64,000 nt of DNA from Brucella pseudintermedia (GTDB taxonomy: Bacteria > Pseudomonadota > Alphaproteobacteria > Rhizobiales > Rhizobiaceae): positions 1 through 64,000 of the forward strand of contig NZ_WBWE01000012.1 in NCBI RefSeq assembly GCF_008932435.1. The letters run 5' to 3'. Made by a program: the position numbers and the translations under genes. Positions 52,788 through 62,180 of this stretch are shown piece after piece. How positions within the stretch are numbered: position 1 is the first letter of the stretch; every line of letters begins with the position of its first letter. Under the pieces are notes generated by a model, which did not search any database, had not been told where the DNA came from, and saw only the letters and a list, made by a program, of their open reading frames with translations.

Positions 52788-53319
52788 GTTATGTCTCCCG
52801 TAAGCGGACACTGGTTTTGGGTTAAACATGGCGTAAAGGCAGACAGAGCATTTCCATGTCGCACGAAATGCCCTGTGACGAACCGGAAATGCTCAATGGT
52901 GACGTATAAGACGTCGCGTGGCCGTTACGAACGAGACTGTGCATTCGTTATCTGGAGCGCCTCCTGATCTGATCGCATCAGCAGGCGCTCCAAAAGATGG
53001 TTTGAATGGCGTTGTCCCCCCGAACCGTTTCACTATCCCGAGGAAGACGGAAGCGCACCTGCCGAAACGCCCGCATGTCCGCCACATTGATGGCTTGCCC
53101 GGAAGACAGCAGGCAGACCGGTTTCCTGCCGGTCGGCGGCGAGAATTTCATGCTCCGCTACAATAGCAGTCTTCCGATTGTCATCTATGCGAAAGACGGC
53201 TTTGAAATCCGCTATACAATCTGGAAGCTCTCCGATGACGGCTTGACAAGCCGCACCCGACTTTCCATGGTCGGCTGGACACAATTTGAACAAAATTACC
53301 CAGGGAACGGAGAGCAGTT
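52788..53319. other. Structured non-coding region with two long hairpins
   Basis: No gene is well supported in these 532 bp. Two inverted repeats stand out: GAGCATTTCC (52846-52855) with GGAAATGCTC (52885-52894), and GGAGCGCCT (52954-52962) with AGGCGCTCC (52983-52991). A short frame at 53150-53323 (MLRYNSSLPIVIYAKDGFEI…) looks protein-like, but its opposite strand is open too and it has no ribosome site; it might be a decayed gene. Confidence 0.45.
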
Positions 53320-54309
53320 ATGACATTGGGAAAATTCACCCGGCGCGGTGTGGTTGCTGCGTTTGCAGGCATTTTCGCGGTGGGGGCAAGCATCGCCGTC
53401 GCGCAGGCTCCGGCCTTCTTCCGCATCGGCACCGGCGGCACGGCGGGGACCTATTATCCAATAGGCGGGTTGATCGCCAACGCGATTTCCGGCGCGGGAG
53501 ACAAGGGCGTTCCGGGTCTGGTGGCCACGGCGGTTTCGTCGAACGGTTCGGTCGCGAACATCAACGCCATCCAGTCCGGTTCGCTGGAATCCGGCTTCAC
53601 CCAGTCCGACGTCGCCTATTGGGCGCATACCGGCACCGGCCTTTATGAGGGCAAGGGCAAGGTCGATGATCTGCGCCTGATTGCTACGCTCTATCCCGAG
53701 ACGATCCATCTGGTTGCCCGCAAGGACGCGGGAATCAAATCCGTTGCCGATCTCAAGGGAAAGCGCGTTTCCATCGATGAGCCGGGCTCCGGCACGATTG
53801 TCGATGCCCGCATCGTTCTGGAAGCATATGGCTTGAGCGAAAGCGATATCAAGGCCGAGCATCTGAAGCCCGGTCCGGCAGGCGAGCGTCTGAAGGACGG
53901 CGCGCTCGACGCCTATTTCTTCGTCGGTGGCTATCCGACCGGCGCAATCTCTGAACTGGCGACGTCGAACGGCATCTCACTGGTCCCGATTTCCGGTCCG
54001 GAAGCGCAGAAGATTCTGGAGAAATATTCGTTCTTCTCCAAGGATACGGTGCCGGCCGACACCTATAAGGATGTCGGCGAAACCGAAACGCTGGCGGTCG
54101 CGGCACAGTGGGTCACGAACGCCAAGCAGCCGGAAGAACTGGTCTACAACATCACCAAGACCCTGTTTAACGACGACAGCAGAAAGGCTTTCGATGCCGG
54201 ACATGCAAAGGGCAAGCTCATCAAGCTCGATACGGCGACGACAAGTCTCGGCATTCCGCTGCATCCCGGCGCGGAACGCTTCTACAAGGAAGCAGGCGTA
54301 CTGAAATAA
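53320..54309 (+). CDS. TAXI-family TRAP transporter substrate-binding protein
   Basis: The periplasmic receptor has 329 residues. The signal peptide ends near residue 30 (VAQA). The mature protein opens FFRIGTGGTAGTYYPIGGLIANAIS, the TAXI signature, and continues SLESGFTQSDVAYWAHTGTG and VSIDEPGSGTIVDARIVLEAYG. TAXI proteins feed fused TRAP permeases, often for C4-type acids or glutamate. GGAG stands before ATG 53320. A hairpin then separates it from the permease gene. Confidence 0.92.
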   Translation: MTLGKFTRRGVVAAFAGIFAVGASIAVAQAPAFFRIGTGGTAGTYYPIGGLIANAISGAGDKGVPGLVATAVSSNGSVANINAIQSGSLESGFTQSDVAYWAHTGTGLYEGKGKVDDLRLIATLYPETIHLVARKDAGIKSVADLKGKRVSIDEPGSGTIVDARIVLEAYGLSESDIKAEHLKPGPAGERLKDGALDAYFFVGGYPTGAISELATSNGISLVPISGPEAQKILEKYSFFSKDTVPADTYKDVGETETLAVAAQWVTNAKQPEELVYNITKTLFNDDSRKAFDAGHAKGKLIKLDTATTSLGIPLHPGAERFYKEAGVLK

Positions 54310-54336
54310 GTCGCCCGTTCCGGTCGGACGAACAAG

Positions 54337-54367
54337 ATGCACGGAGCTTCGCCTGAACTCCGTGCAT
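54337..54367 (+). promoter_or_regulatory. Intercistronic hairpin between TRAP receptor and permease
   Basis: ATGCACGGAG (54337-54346) pairs perfectly with CTCCGTGCAT (54358-54367). With only two or three following T residues it is likely a partial terminator or mRNA-stabilising hairpin, which would raise receptor over permease output. Confidence 0.6.
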
Positions 54368-54461
54368 TTGCTTCCGGCGCTGGAAAAAGACTGTAAAACA
54401 TGGAGTTAGAGCGGTTTCCGGATTCAGTTGAATCGGCTGCGCTTTGAATGGAGAGGACAGT

Positions 54462-56513
54462 ATGGTGAGCGAGCAAGAGACAAAGCTTTCACCCATGGAA
54501 CTGGATGAGGCCAAGGCGCGCGAGCTGGAAGAAAAGTTCGACTCCGAGATTCGCTTTCGGCCGCTCGGTCCGCTTGCGGCGCGTATCGTCGGCGGGCTGC
54601 TCATCATACTTTCCATCTTCCACTATTATACGGCGGGCTTTGGCCTTCTGTCGGAAATGGTGCATCGCGGCATCCATCTTTCCTTCGTGCTTGGTCTGGT
54701 CTTTCTCGTCTTTCCGTTTTCCCGCAAGGGCTACGACCAGCCCACAACATCGTCATTGCTGAGGCCGCTCGGCATTTCCGTCATCGACTGGGCGCTGGCG
54801 ATCATTGCGGTCGTGTCCGTTGCCCATGTTCCGATGATTCCGCTTGACGATCTGGCGTTCCGTGTCGGCAATCCGACGACGACGGACGTTGTGCTTGGCG
54901 GTCTTCTCATTCTGGTTCTGCTGGAAGCGACACGGCGCTCGGTCGGGTGGCCGCTGCCGATCATATCCGTCCTGTTCATGCTCTATGCCATTTATGGGCA
55001 GCATATGCCGGGCATTCTCGTCCATCCCGGCGCGACCGTCAGCCAGCTTGTCGATCATCTTTATCTGACGACGCAGGGCATCTACGGCATCGCGCTTGGC
55101 GTGGTCGCAACCTATGTCTTCCATTTCGTGCTGTTCGGGGTGTTTGCGACCCGTATCGGCCTCGGTCAGCTGTTTCTGGATTGCGCGGCGTGGGTGGCGG
55201 GCCGTTTCGCAGGCGGCCCGGCAAAAGTCTCCATTTTCGGGTCAGCCCTTTTCGGCATGATTTCCGGTTCGTCGGTCGCCAACACGGTGACGGTCGGTTC
55301 GCTCACCATCCCGGCAATGATCCGGCTTGGCTACAAGCGCCATTTCGCCGCCGCCGTTGAGTCCGCATCATCGACAGGCGGGCAGATCACGCCGCCGATC
55401 ATGGGTGCTGCCGCCTTCCTGATGATCGAATTCCTGAACCTGCCTTACACGACGATCATTCTGGCGGCTATCGTGCCGGCCTTCATGCACTTCTTCGGCG
55501 TTTTGATGCAGGTCCATTTCGAAGCAAAGCGCAACGGCTTGCGCGGCATGACCAAGGAAGAGCTGCCCGACCTCAAGGAAGCCTTCAAGCGCGACTGGCC
55601 GACTGTCATTCCGCTGGTCGTGCTGATCGGGGTGCTTCTGTCCGGTTACACGCCTTATCTGGCTGCATTCTGGGGCATTACGCTGTGTATCGCGGTGGGT
55701 TTGCTCAATCCGCGCAAGCGCATGTCGATAGGCGAGATTTTTGACGGTCTGCGCGATGGCGCCAAATATGCGCTCGCCGTGGGCGCGGCGGCGGCGACTG
55801 TCGGCATTATCGTCGGTGTGGTCACGCTTACCGGCGTCGGTTTCAAGATTTCCTATATCGTGACGTCGACGGCGGCGCAGCTCTCCACTTATTTCGGCAC
55901 GATTCTGCCTGCCGCATGGTTTGGTCCGCAGACCCTGACGCTGCTTTTCACGCTCATCATGACGGGGATCGTCTGCATTCTGATGGGCTGCGGCATCCCG
56001 ACGACGGCCAATTACATCATCATGGCGACCATCGCCGCGCCCGCGCTGGGGCTGCTGGGTGTGGAGCCGATCGTGGCCCATTTCTTCGTCTTCTATTATG
56101 GCGTGCTGGCGGACATCACGCCGCCTGTCGCGCTCGCCGCTTATGCGGCGGCGGGAATGGCGGGCGCTGATCCGTTCAAGACCGGCAATACAGCCTTCCG
56201 GCTCGGTCTCGGCAAGGTGCTCGTGCCATTCGTGTTTGTGTTCTCTCCGTCGCTGCTGCTGGTCACGTCGGGTTTCAACTGGCTGGATTTCTCCGTGGCC
56301 TTCCTCGGCTGCGCCATCGGCATCACCGCGCTTGGCGCCGCACTGTCGGGCTTTTTCCTGGTGCGCACCAAGGCATGGGAAAATGTCCTGCTGATCGTGG
56401 CCGCGATCCTTCTGGTTGCGCCGGAGATTTACTCATCGCTCGTGGGGCTGGCGCTGCTTGTGCCGGTTGTGGCTCGCCACCTCGCGTCGGTGCGACAGCC
56501 TCAAGCTGCTTGA
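54462..56513 (+). CDS. TRAP transporter, fused 4TM/12TM permease
   Basis: This inner-membrane protein of 683 residues joins the small DctQ-like and large DctM-like subunits in one chain, as usual for TAXI systems. About sixteen to eighteen helices are seen; motifs include SGSSVANTVTVGSLTIPAMIRLGY, ASSTGGQITPPIMGAAAFLMIEFL and MGCGIPTTANYIIMATIAAPAL. ATG 54462 follows GGAGAGGACAGT; the frame opens at 54444. Transport is sodium- or proton-driven with the TAXI receptor upstream. Confidence 0.93.
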   Translation: MVSEQETKLSPMELDEAKARELEEKFDSEIRFRPLGPLAARIVGGLLIILSIFHYYTAGFGLLSEMVHRGIHLSFVLGLVFLVFPFSRKGYDQPTTSSLLRPLGISVIDWALAIIAVVSVAHVPMIPLDDLAFRVGNPTTTDVVLGGLLILVLLEATRRSVGWPLPIISVLFMLYAIYGQHMPGILVHPGATVSQLVDHLYLTTQGIYGIALGVVATYVFHFVLFGVFATRIGLGQLFLDCAAWVAGRFAGGPAKVSIFGSALFGMISGSSVANTVTVGSLTIPAMIRLGYKRHFAAAVESASSTGGQITPPIMGAAAFLMIEFLNLPYTTIILAAIVPAFMHFFGVLMQVHFEAKRNGLRGMTKEELPDLKEAFKRDWPTVIPLVVLIGVLLSGYTPYLAAFWGITLCIAVGLLNPRKRMSIGEIFDGLRDGAKYALAVGAAAATVGIIVGVVTLTGVGFKISYIVTSTAAQLSTYFGTILPAAWFGPQTLTLLFTLIMTGIVCILMGCGIPTTANYIIMATIAAPALGLLGVEPIVAHFFVFYYGVLADITPPVALAAYAAAGMAGADPFKTGNTAFRLGLGKVLVPFVFVFSPSLLLVTSGFNWLDFSVAFLGCAIGITALGAALSGFFLVRTKAWENVLLIVAAILLVAPEIYSSLVGLALLVPVVARHLASVRQPQAA

Positions 56514-56541
56514 GGCGCATCGCGAAAATTGCCTGTCCGGT

Positions 56542-58443
56542 TCAGCCAGTCATCATCCGATAGATCGCTGGCAGAGCGAATGGCAGTTTCGACAGTTTGG
56601 CGACGAGCGCATAGTTTCTCCGCCCAAAAAGTGCGGGGAGATAGCTGCTCGCCTCGCGGTCGACCGTCACGGCAAAGACATTGACGCCTTTGGCGCGCGC
56701 TTCCTGGACTGCCCGGCGGCTGTCTTCCAGCGCGAACCGGCCTTCATAGTGATCGACGTCATTCGGTTTGCCGTCGGTCAGCACCAGCAGAAGCTTCTTT
56801 CGGTTGGGCTGTTCGGCAAGCTTTGCCGTCGAATGGCGGATGGCTGCTCCCATGCGCGTGTAGAAACCGGGTTTCAGCGCCGCAATGCGGTGTTCGACGG
56901 CTGGCCCGAAAGCTTCGTCAAAGTCCTTCACCGTCTCGACCCGCACCCATGAGCGGCGGCGCGAGGTAAACGTCTGGATCGAACAGCGGTCGCCGCAGGC
57001 GGCAATGCCATTGGCCAGAACCAGAAGCGCCTCCTTTTCCACATCCAGCACGCGCCGGTTGTCGATCCACGCATCGGTGGACAGCGACACATCGACCAGA
57101 ATGGTGACCGCAAGGTCGTTCGCCTTGGGGCGGCTCATCAGATGCACGCGGTCGCTGCCCTGACCGCCAGCGGCAAAGTCGCAGCGCGAACGGACCACGG
57201 CGTCGAGGTCGAGATCGTTGCCATCGAGCTGCGCCCGCATCAATTCGCGGCCCGGACGCAGGATCTCGAACTGGCGGCGCACGCGGCGGACGAGGCTTCG
57301 CGCTTCGTCATCCAGTTCCAGAGCGTCTTCGCGGGCCTGCGCCGGTGCTGCCAGAACGCTGCAATGATCCTGAAGATAGGTCGCCTTGCGGTAATCCCAT
57401 TCCGGATAGGTCAGTTTGGCGGAAAGAGCCGCCCGGTCGACGGCTTCGGGCGGCAGGTCGAGGTCGAACCGGAAACGCGCAGCCGGTCTGCCCTTGCGCT
57501 CGCCCAATGTCAGATCGTCAAGCTCGTCGGCGGATTTGGCGTTCTGCTCGTCGCTGTCGTCGGTTGGCCGGTCGACACTCACCATCTCCGCCATGGCCAG
57601 GATTTTTTCGAAGCGGTTGAGAATGAACGGGTTCCGGTCGGCCAGTCTCGGATCCTGCTTCTCGCGGTTGGCGATCTGCCGCCCGGTTTCGACGGCTTGC
57701 ACCTTGCTGCCGGGCACCGGTTGGTCATCGCTGTCACGCGACGCGGTTTCCTCCCGTCTTGTCAGTTCCGGCCAGAGCGGAACGGGCAGGGCGGGCAGAT
57801 AGCCCGCTGGCGCGCAATGCGGAAAGATCGTGGGAAGACTGTCGTCCGGCAATCCCGCTCCCTGCTTCAGAAGCGCCAGAATACGCTCCTCCACTTGCCA
57901 TTCCGCACCATGGAGCGAACGTTTCGGACGCGCAGCAAGCACCGCTTTGCAAAGGCGCGCATAACGCTTCTGCAAACCGGGAAAAATCTCGCAGGTCTTG
58001 GCAACCGTTTCCGACGCCACTGCAAGCGACGCAAGATTGCGGCGCAGCGGATCGGCGTGAAGCTTGCCTATTTGCACCGGCATGACCGCCATGTAACCGG
58101 CAAGCCAGAGATAAAGGTCGTGATTGAGGGCGCTGTCGGGAAAGAGCGCGATCTCCGGCGGCAGCATCAGTGTCGCTTCGTCCCGCGATGGCTGGCTTAG
58201 TTTTTCCTCGCCCAAAGCCATCCGCTGTCGCAAGCCCAGCCTGTGCCCGGAGGTCCGGGCGCGGGCAGGGGCAATCTGCACCGCAACATCGCCGCCAAAA
58301 CCACGAAAACAGATGGCAAGCTTCTGGCGGATATCGCCAAGTTGCACGGCGTGCTCGGGATAATGCGGCCACGATCCCGTCTTGCCGATCAGGCGATGCC
58401 ACGCCCGGCCGACTGTTTCCTCCAGTTCCAGAAAATCCAGCAT
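56542..58443 (-). CDS. norD: NorD, nitric oxide reductase activation protein
   Basis: The product is a cytoplasmic protein of 633 residues required for active NorCB. The C-terminal von Willebrand A domain carries the MIDAS pattern in DVSLSTDAWI (residues about 447-456) and LLVLTDGKPNDVDHYEG. The N-terminal 400 residues are helical and family-specific (LTYPEWDYRKATYLQDHCSV). It works with the NorQ ATPase, encoded 11 bp upstream. It is the last gene of the nor operon. Confidence 0.95.
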   Translation of the reverse strand: MLDFLELEETVGRAWHRLIGKTGSWPHYPEHAVQLGDIRQKLAICFRGFGGDVAVQIAPARARTSGHRLGLRQRMALGEEKLSQPSRDEATLMLPPEIALFPDSALNHDLYLWLAGYMAVMPVQIGKLHADPLRRNLASLAVASETVAKTCEIFPGLQKRYARLCKAVLAARPKRSLHGAEWQVEERILALLKQGAGLPDDSLPTIFPHCAPAGYLPALPVPLWPELTRREETASRDSDDQPVPGSKVQAVETGRQIANREKQDPRLADRNPFILNRFEKILAMAEMVSVDRPTDDSDEQNAKSADELDDLTLGERKGRPAARFRFDLDLPPEAVDRAALSAKLTYPEWDYRKATYLQDHCSVLAAPAQAREDALELDDEARSLVRRVRRQFEILRPGRELMRAQLDGNDLDLDAVVRSRCDFAAGGQGSDRVHLMSRPKANDLAVTILVDVSLSTDAWIDNRRVLDVEKEALLVLANGIAACGDRCSIQTFTSRRRSWVRVETVKDFDEAFGPAVEHRIAALKPGFYTRMGAAIRHSTAKLAEQPNRKKLLLVLTDGKPNDVDHYEGRFALEDSRRAVQEARAKGVNVFAVTVDREASSYLPALFGRRNYALVAKLSKLPFALPAIYRMMTG

Positions 58444-58454
58444 TGCGCGCCCGC

Positions 58455-59267
58455 CTATTTCAGCATTGCATCGGCAACTTCAATCAGGGCGGCTTTCACA
58501 TCCGGCTCGTCGGTCAGCGGCTCGATCATCGCGGCGCGCGCCGCTTCGTGTTGCGACATGCCTGCCGCGATCAGCGTCGCGCAGTAAACCAGCAGGCGCG
58601 TGGAAACGCCTTCTTCCAGATCATGCCCTTTCAAGCCGCGTAAGCGGTGTGCCAGCGCCACCAGCGGCGCGACCTTGTGGGCCGCGAGACCGCTTTCCTC
58701 GCTCACCACTTCGATTTCCTGCTCCTGGGGCAGAAAGTCGAACGCGATGGCGACAAAGCGCTGGCGTGTGCTTGGCTTGAGGGACTTCAGCAGGTTCTGG
58801 TAACCCGGATTGTAGGATACGACGAGCATGAAGTCGTCGGGCGCTTCCAGCAATTCGCCGGTGCGTTCCAATGGCAGAAGTCGGCGGTCGTCGGTCAGCG
58901 GATGCAGAACCACGGCCACGTCCTTGCGCGCCTCGACAATCTCGTCGAGATAGCAGATGCCGCCTTCGCGCACGGCGCGGGTCAGCGGGCCGTCGACCCA
59001 TAGGGTGTCACCGCCTTTCAGCAGATAACGCCCGGTCAGGTCGGCAGCAGCCAGATCGTCATGGCAGGAAACCGTCGAAAGCGACAGGCCGAGCTTTGCG
59101 GCCATATGGCTTACAAACCGCGTCTTGCCGCAGCCGGTCGGACCTTTGAGAAGCAATGGCAGCTTGCGCGTCCATGCCATTTCAAAGAGCGCGCATTCAT
59201 TGCCCGACGGGCTGTATGGCGGGATCGAGGCATTGGCATTTTCTACATTTCTGAGAATGGGGTTCAT
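58455..59267 (-). CDS. norQ: NorQ, MoxR-type AAA+ ATPase
   Basis: This AAA+ protein of 270 residues has Walker A GPTGCGKTR (near residue 40), Walker B ICYLDEIVEA, sensor SYNPGYQNLLKSLKPSTRQRF and the CbbQ/NorQ C-terminal domain. With NorD it inserts or activates the iron centre of NorB. It sits directly between norB and norD. Confidence 0.95.
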   Translation of the reverse strand: MNPILRNVENANASIPPYSPSGNECALFEMAWTRKLPLLLKGPTGCGKTRFVSHMAAKLGLSLSTVSCHDDLAAADLTGRYLLKGGDTLWVDGPLTRAVREGGICYLDEIVEARKDVAVVLHPLTDDRRLLPLERTGELLEAPDDFMLVVSYNPGYQNLLKSLKPSTRQRFVAIAFDFLPQEQEIEVVSEESGLAAHKVAPLVALAHRLRGLKGHDLEEGVSTRLLVYCATLIAAGMSQHEAARAAMIEPLTDEPDVKAALIEVADAMLK

Positions 59268-59325
59268 GGCCGTTTTCCTTTGTGTCAGGCAATGAAGCCC
59301 CGCCGTGAGGCGGGGCCTGCGTCGA

Positions 59326-60672
59326 TTATTCGGCGGGCTGTATCAAGGTCCTTGCATTGTCAGGGCGTTCCTTGCCCGGCACGAGCACGGCCCAGATGAA
59401 CATCAAAACCGAGATCACCACCACAACGCCGGAACCGAGGCGTATCCAGTAGAATACGGCCAGCTGGTCCTGCACAGTCATGAATGCTTCTCCGAGCACG
59501 CGCTGAAGGTGGGTCTGCACGACGCCCGCGAAGGTGAGCGCAAAGGTCATCACGGACATGGCGGTGCACATGGCCCAGAAGCTCACCATGGAGAGCATCT
59601 GGTTATAGGGCGCGCGCCCGCGGATCTCCGGTATCGCATAGGCCATGACCGCGAGGTTGAGCATGACATAGGCGCCGAAGAAGGCGAGGTGCCCGTGGGC
59701 GGCGGTCAGCTGCGTGCCGTGGGTGTAGTAGTTGACCGACGACAGCGTATGCAGGAAGCCCCATACGCCCGCCCCGAAGAAGGCCATCACCGAACAGCCG
59801 ATGGACCAGAGAAGGGCGGCACGGTTCGGGTGTTTGCGACCGGCCTTCCATGTCATCACGAAGGTAAAGATGACCATGGTGAAGAACGGAGCGACTTCCA
59901 GCGTGGAGAACAGCGAGCCGATCCACTGCCAGTACCCGGGCGCGCCGATCCAGTAATAGTGGTGACCGGTGCCGAGAATGCCGGAAAACAGGGCAAGGCC
60001 GACAATGACATAGAGCCATTTTTCGACGACTTCGCGGTCGATGCCGTTGAGCTTGATCATCAGGAAGGCGAGGATCGACGCCATGATGAGTTCCCACACG
60101 CCTTCAACCCACAGATGGATGACGTACCACCAGTAGAGCTTGTCGAGCGCGAGATTGATCGGATTGTAGAAGGCGAAGAGGAAGAACAGCGCCAGCCCCC
60201 ACAGACCGAACAGAAGAATGTTGGTTACGGTGGTCTTGCGGCCCTTGAGCGCCGTCAGCGTGATGTTGAACAGGAACATCAGGCAGACAACGACGATGCC
60301 GACCTTGATGATGAATGGCTGTTCAAGAAATTCACGCCCCTCGTGAATATGGAACAGGTAACCGACAACGGCGATACCTGCGGCCACGAAGAACAGCCAG
60401 AACTGGATGACGGCAAGGTTGGTGCTGTAAAGCTCGGTTTCCGTTTCTTCCGGCAAAAGATAATAGGTCGAGCCCATGAAGCCCATCAGCAGCCAGACGA
60501 CCAGCGCGTTGGTGTGGATCATGCGGACGATGTTGAAGGGCAGAAGCTCGGAGAGCGTGTTGGGCAGAACATAGATCGTACCGGCGAGAACACCGAATGC
60601 GACCTGCGCGACGAACAGGACGAGCGCTCCATAGAAATAGAGCATCGCGACCTTTTGGCTTTCATATTTCAT
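59326..60672 (-). CDS. norB: NorB, cytochrome c-dependent nitric oxide reductase large subunit
   Basis: The twelve-helix heme-copper-superfamily protein has 448 residues. Metal-ligand histidines are in RMIHTNALVVWLL, WVEGVWELI (with the Glu typical of cNor), GTGHHYYWIG and LTAAHGHLAFFGAYVMLN. It lacks the N-terminal quinol-oxidising extension, so it is the cNor type that takes electrons through NorC. It reduces two NO to N2O at the membrane. Confidence 0.97.
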   Translation of the reverse strand: MKYESQKVAMLYFYGALVLFVAQVAFGVLAGTIYVLPNTLSELLPFNIVRMIHTNALVVWLLMGFMGSTYYLLPEETETELYSTNLAVIQFWLFFVAAGIAVVGYLFHIHEGREFLEQPFIIKVGIVVVCLMFLFNITLTALKGRKTTVTNILLFGLWGLALFFLFAFYNPINLALDKLYWWYVIHLWVEGVWELIMASILAFLMIKLNGIDREVVEKWLYVIVGLALFSGILGTGHHYYWIGAPGYWQWIGSLFSTLEVAPFFTMVIFTFVMTWKAGRKHPNRAALLWSIGCSVMAFFGAGVWGFLHTLSSVNYYTHGTQLTAAHGHLAFFGAYVMLNLAVMAYAIPEIRGRAPYNQMLSMVSFWAMCTAMSVMTFALTFAGVVQTHLQRVLGEAFMTVQDQLAVFYWIRLGSGVVVVISVLMFIWAVLVPGKERPDNARTLIQPAE

Positions 60673-60698
60673 GTTGTGTAACTCCGTTCATCCTGCGC

Positions 60699-61151
60699 TC
60701 AGCCGGCCTCATTGGGCGGCCAGTCCTGCGTCTTGATGCGGCTGGTCCATTCAAGAAAATCAGCCAGATCGTTGAGTTCCTGTTCGCTCAGGTTGAACTG
60801 GGGCATCTGCCGACGCCCTTCGATCCCCGTGGGTTGCGACTGCATCCATGCTTTCATCGTCTCGCGCGCGCCCTCGGAATCTTCTTCCCCGCCCCAACGC
60901 TTCCAGACATTGCCAAGCTCGGGCGCGAAATAGGCGCCTTCGCCAAGCAGGGTGTGGCAGTTGATGCAGGAGTTTTTCTCCCAGATGTGCTTGCCGCGGG
61001 CGACCGATGCCGTCAGCGTGGATTCATCCGTGGATGTCGTTTTCATGTAGTAGTGGCTGTGCGCCGTCAGCCCCACGAAGATCGCGAAAAAGAAAATAGA
61101 CCCGCCATAGAAGACGTTTCGGGCGCCGGTCTTGGTTAGGCGTTCTGCCAT
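60699..61151 (-). CDS. norC: NorC, cytochrome c subunit of nitric oxide reductase
   Basis: This membrane-anchored cytochrome c has 150 residues: an N-terminal helix (GGSIFFFAIFVGLTAHSHYYM), one heme c site CINCH (residues about 62-66) and the axial Met near QMPQFNLS. It passes electrons from periplasmic cytochromes to NorB, 26 bp downstream. An NnrR-type palindrome lies 123 bp before its start, so norCBQD can be expressed apart from norEF. Confidence 0.96.
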   Translation of the reverse strand: MAERLTKTGARNVFYGGSIFFFAIFVGLTAHSHYYMKTTSTDESTLTASVARGKHIWEKNSCINCHTLLGEGAYFAPELGNVWKRWGGEEDSEGARETMKAWMQSQPTGIEGRRQMPQFNLSEQELNDLADFLEWTSRIKTQDWPPNEAG

Positions 61152-61273
61152 CCCTTCGTCCTTTCATTGGCCGGGGACAAGGCCCGGCAATTCCCCCGTC
61201 GATAATGTGGCTGGTCATTCCCCTCGCCAGCATCACGGGACGCGACTGTTCTATCGGGCGGGCGAAAGCCTTC

Positions 61274-61289
61274 TTTGCGATTTGGCAAA
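61274..61289. promoter_or_regulatory. NnrR-type box before norC
   Basis: TTTGC-GATTTG-GCAAA at 61274-61289 is an inverted repeat matching the TTG-N8-CAA form of NnrR/DNR sites. It lies in the norF-norC gap, 123 bp upstream of norC. Confidence 0.7.
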
Positions 61290-61303
61290 CACCGGCACGG
61301 TTG

Positions 61304-61576
61304 TCAGAAGAGAACGCGCACGAGGATGGAGCGCGCCAGAGCAAGCGCCAGCAGAAGGGCGGGCCAGGCCAGCAAGGCGGGTTTCAAAAGGCCATCGGTT
61401 CCGCGCATTTCCATGAAATCGAGGATGACGAACCAGCCTTTCGCGAAGGCTAAAATCAGGACGGTGACAACCGCCGCGAGCGTTCCGGCGCCGGTGGCCG
61501 CGACGAATGCACCGCTCACCGCAAGGAGAACGAGAACAAGGAATGTTCGGGTGAGCGAAGGAGCGCGGTCGGACAC
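61304..61576 (-). CDS. norF: NorF-like small membrane protein
   Basis: This protein of 90 residues has three hydrophobic helices (FLVLVLLAVSGAFVAATGAG, LAAVVTVLILAFAKGWFVILDFMEMRG, LAWPALLLALALARSILVRV). It resembles the small NorF/COX4-like proteins that follow norE. GTG 61576 is the likely start, 9 bp after the norE stop. Its role in NO reduction is accessory. Confidence 0.8.
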   Translation of the reverse strand: MSDRAPSLTRTFLVLVLLAVSGAFVAATGAGTLAAVVTVLILAFAKGWFVILDFMEMRGTDGLLKPALLAWPALLLALALARSILVRVLF

Positions 61577-61584
61577 TGTGGGCC

Positions 61585-62148
61585 TCAGGCAAGATAAAGG
61601 ACGGGGAACATCACCAGCCATACGAGGTCGATGGCGTGCCAGAGCGTCGTGATCAGCAGAACATTGGAGCGCGTCGGTCGCCATGCGACAAGCGCCAGAA
61701 CGAGCGAGCCGAACAGCACATGCAGCAAGTGAAAGCCGGTCAGCAAAAAATAAAGCTCGAAGAAGGAACCGGCGGCGCCATCGCCTGCGAACCCGATCTC
61801 GTGCGAATATTCAACGAGCTTGATCGCGACAAAAGCCAGACCGAAAAACGCGGCATATAAAAGCGGACGGCGCGCCTGGCTCAGATCATCGCGCCTGCGC
61901 ACGGCGATGGCCGCCTGCCAGCCGCTCATCAAAAGCACGACCGTATTGGTCGCGGCAAGGGCAGGGCTCAGATGCGAACGCAACCGCGCCACCCCTTCCA
62001 CGTCAATGATCGACATCACCATGAAAGCGGCCAGCAGGATCGCAAAGGCGACAAGTTCGCTCCATACGAGAATCCAGAGCAGAAGATCGTCTTCCGGGCG
62101 ATCCCCTGAACCCGTTGCAACCATGGTCAAATCTTCGGTTCCAGACAT
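61585..62148 (-). CDS. norE: NorE, cytochrome c oxidase subunit III-like protein
   Basis: The membrane protein has 187 residues and five helices of the COX3 fold: WSELVAFAILLAAFMVM, TVVLLMSGWQAAIAVRRRD, AAFFGLAFVAIKLVEYSHEI, FELYFLLTGFHLLHVLFGSLVLA and LWHAIDLVWLVMFPVLYL. It is accessory to NO reductase. First gene of the nor operon, with an NnrR-type box 33-50 bp upstream. The divergent small-membrane-protein gene shares the control region. Confidence 0.92.
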   Translation of the reverse strand: MSGTEDLTMVATGSGDRPEDDLLLWILVWSELVAFAILLAAFMVMSIIDVEGVARLRSHLSPALAATNTVVLLMSGWQAAIAVRRRDDLSQARRPLLYAAFFGLAFVAIKLVEYSHEIGFAGDGAAGSFFELYFLLTGFHLLHVLFGSLVLALVAWRPTRSNVLLITTLWHAIDLVWLVMFPVLYLA

Positions 62149-62180
62149 GGAACATGCCTAGCGCCCGCAATCGGGGGCTT

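Noticed and set aside
53150..53323. Short ORF starting MLRYNSSLPIVIYAKDGF before the TAXI gene
   Set aside because: Partly protein-like, but no ribosome site, overlapping the next gene start, and the opposite strand is equally open.
59305..60681. Long plus-strand open frame opposite norB
   Set aside because: It is His/Asp/Glu-rich nonsense of the kind made by the antisense of a membrane protein gene; NorB on the minus strand has all family motifs.
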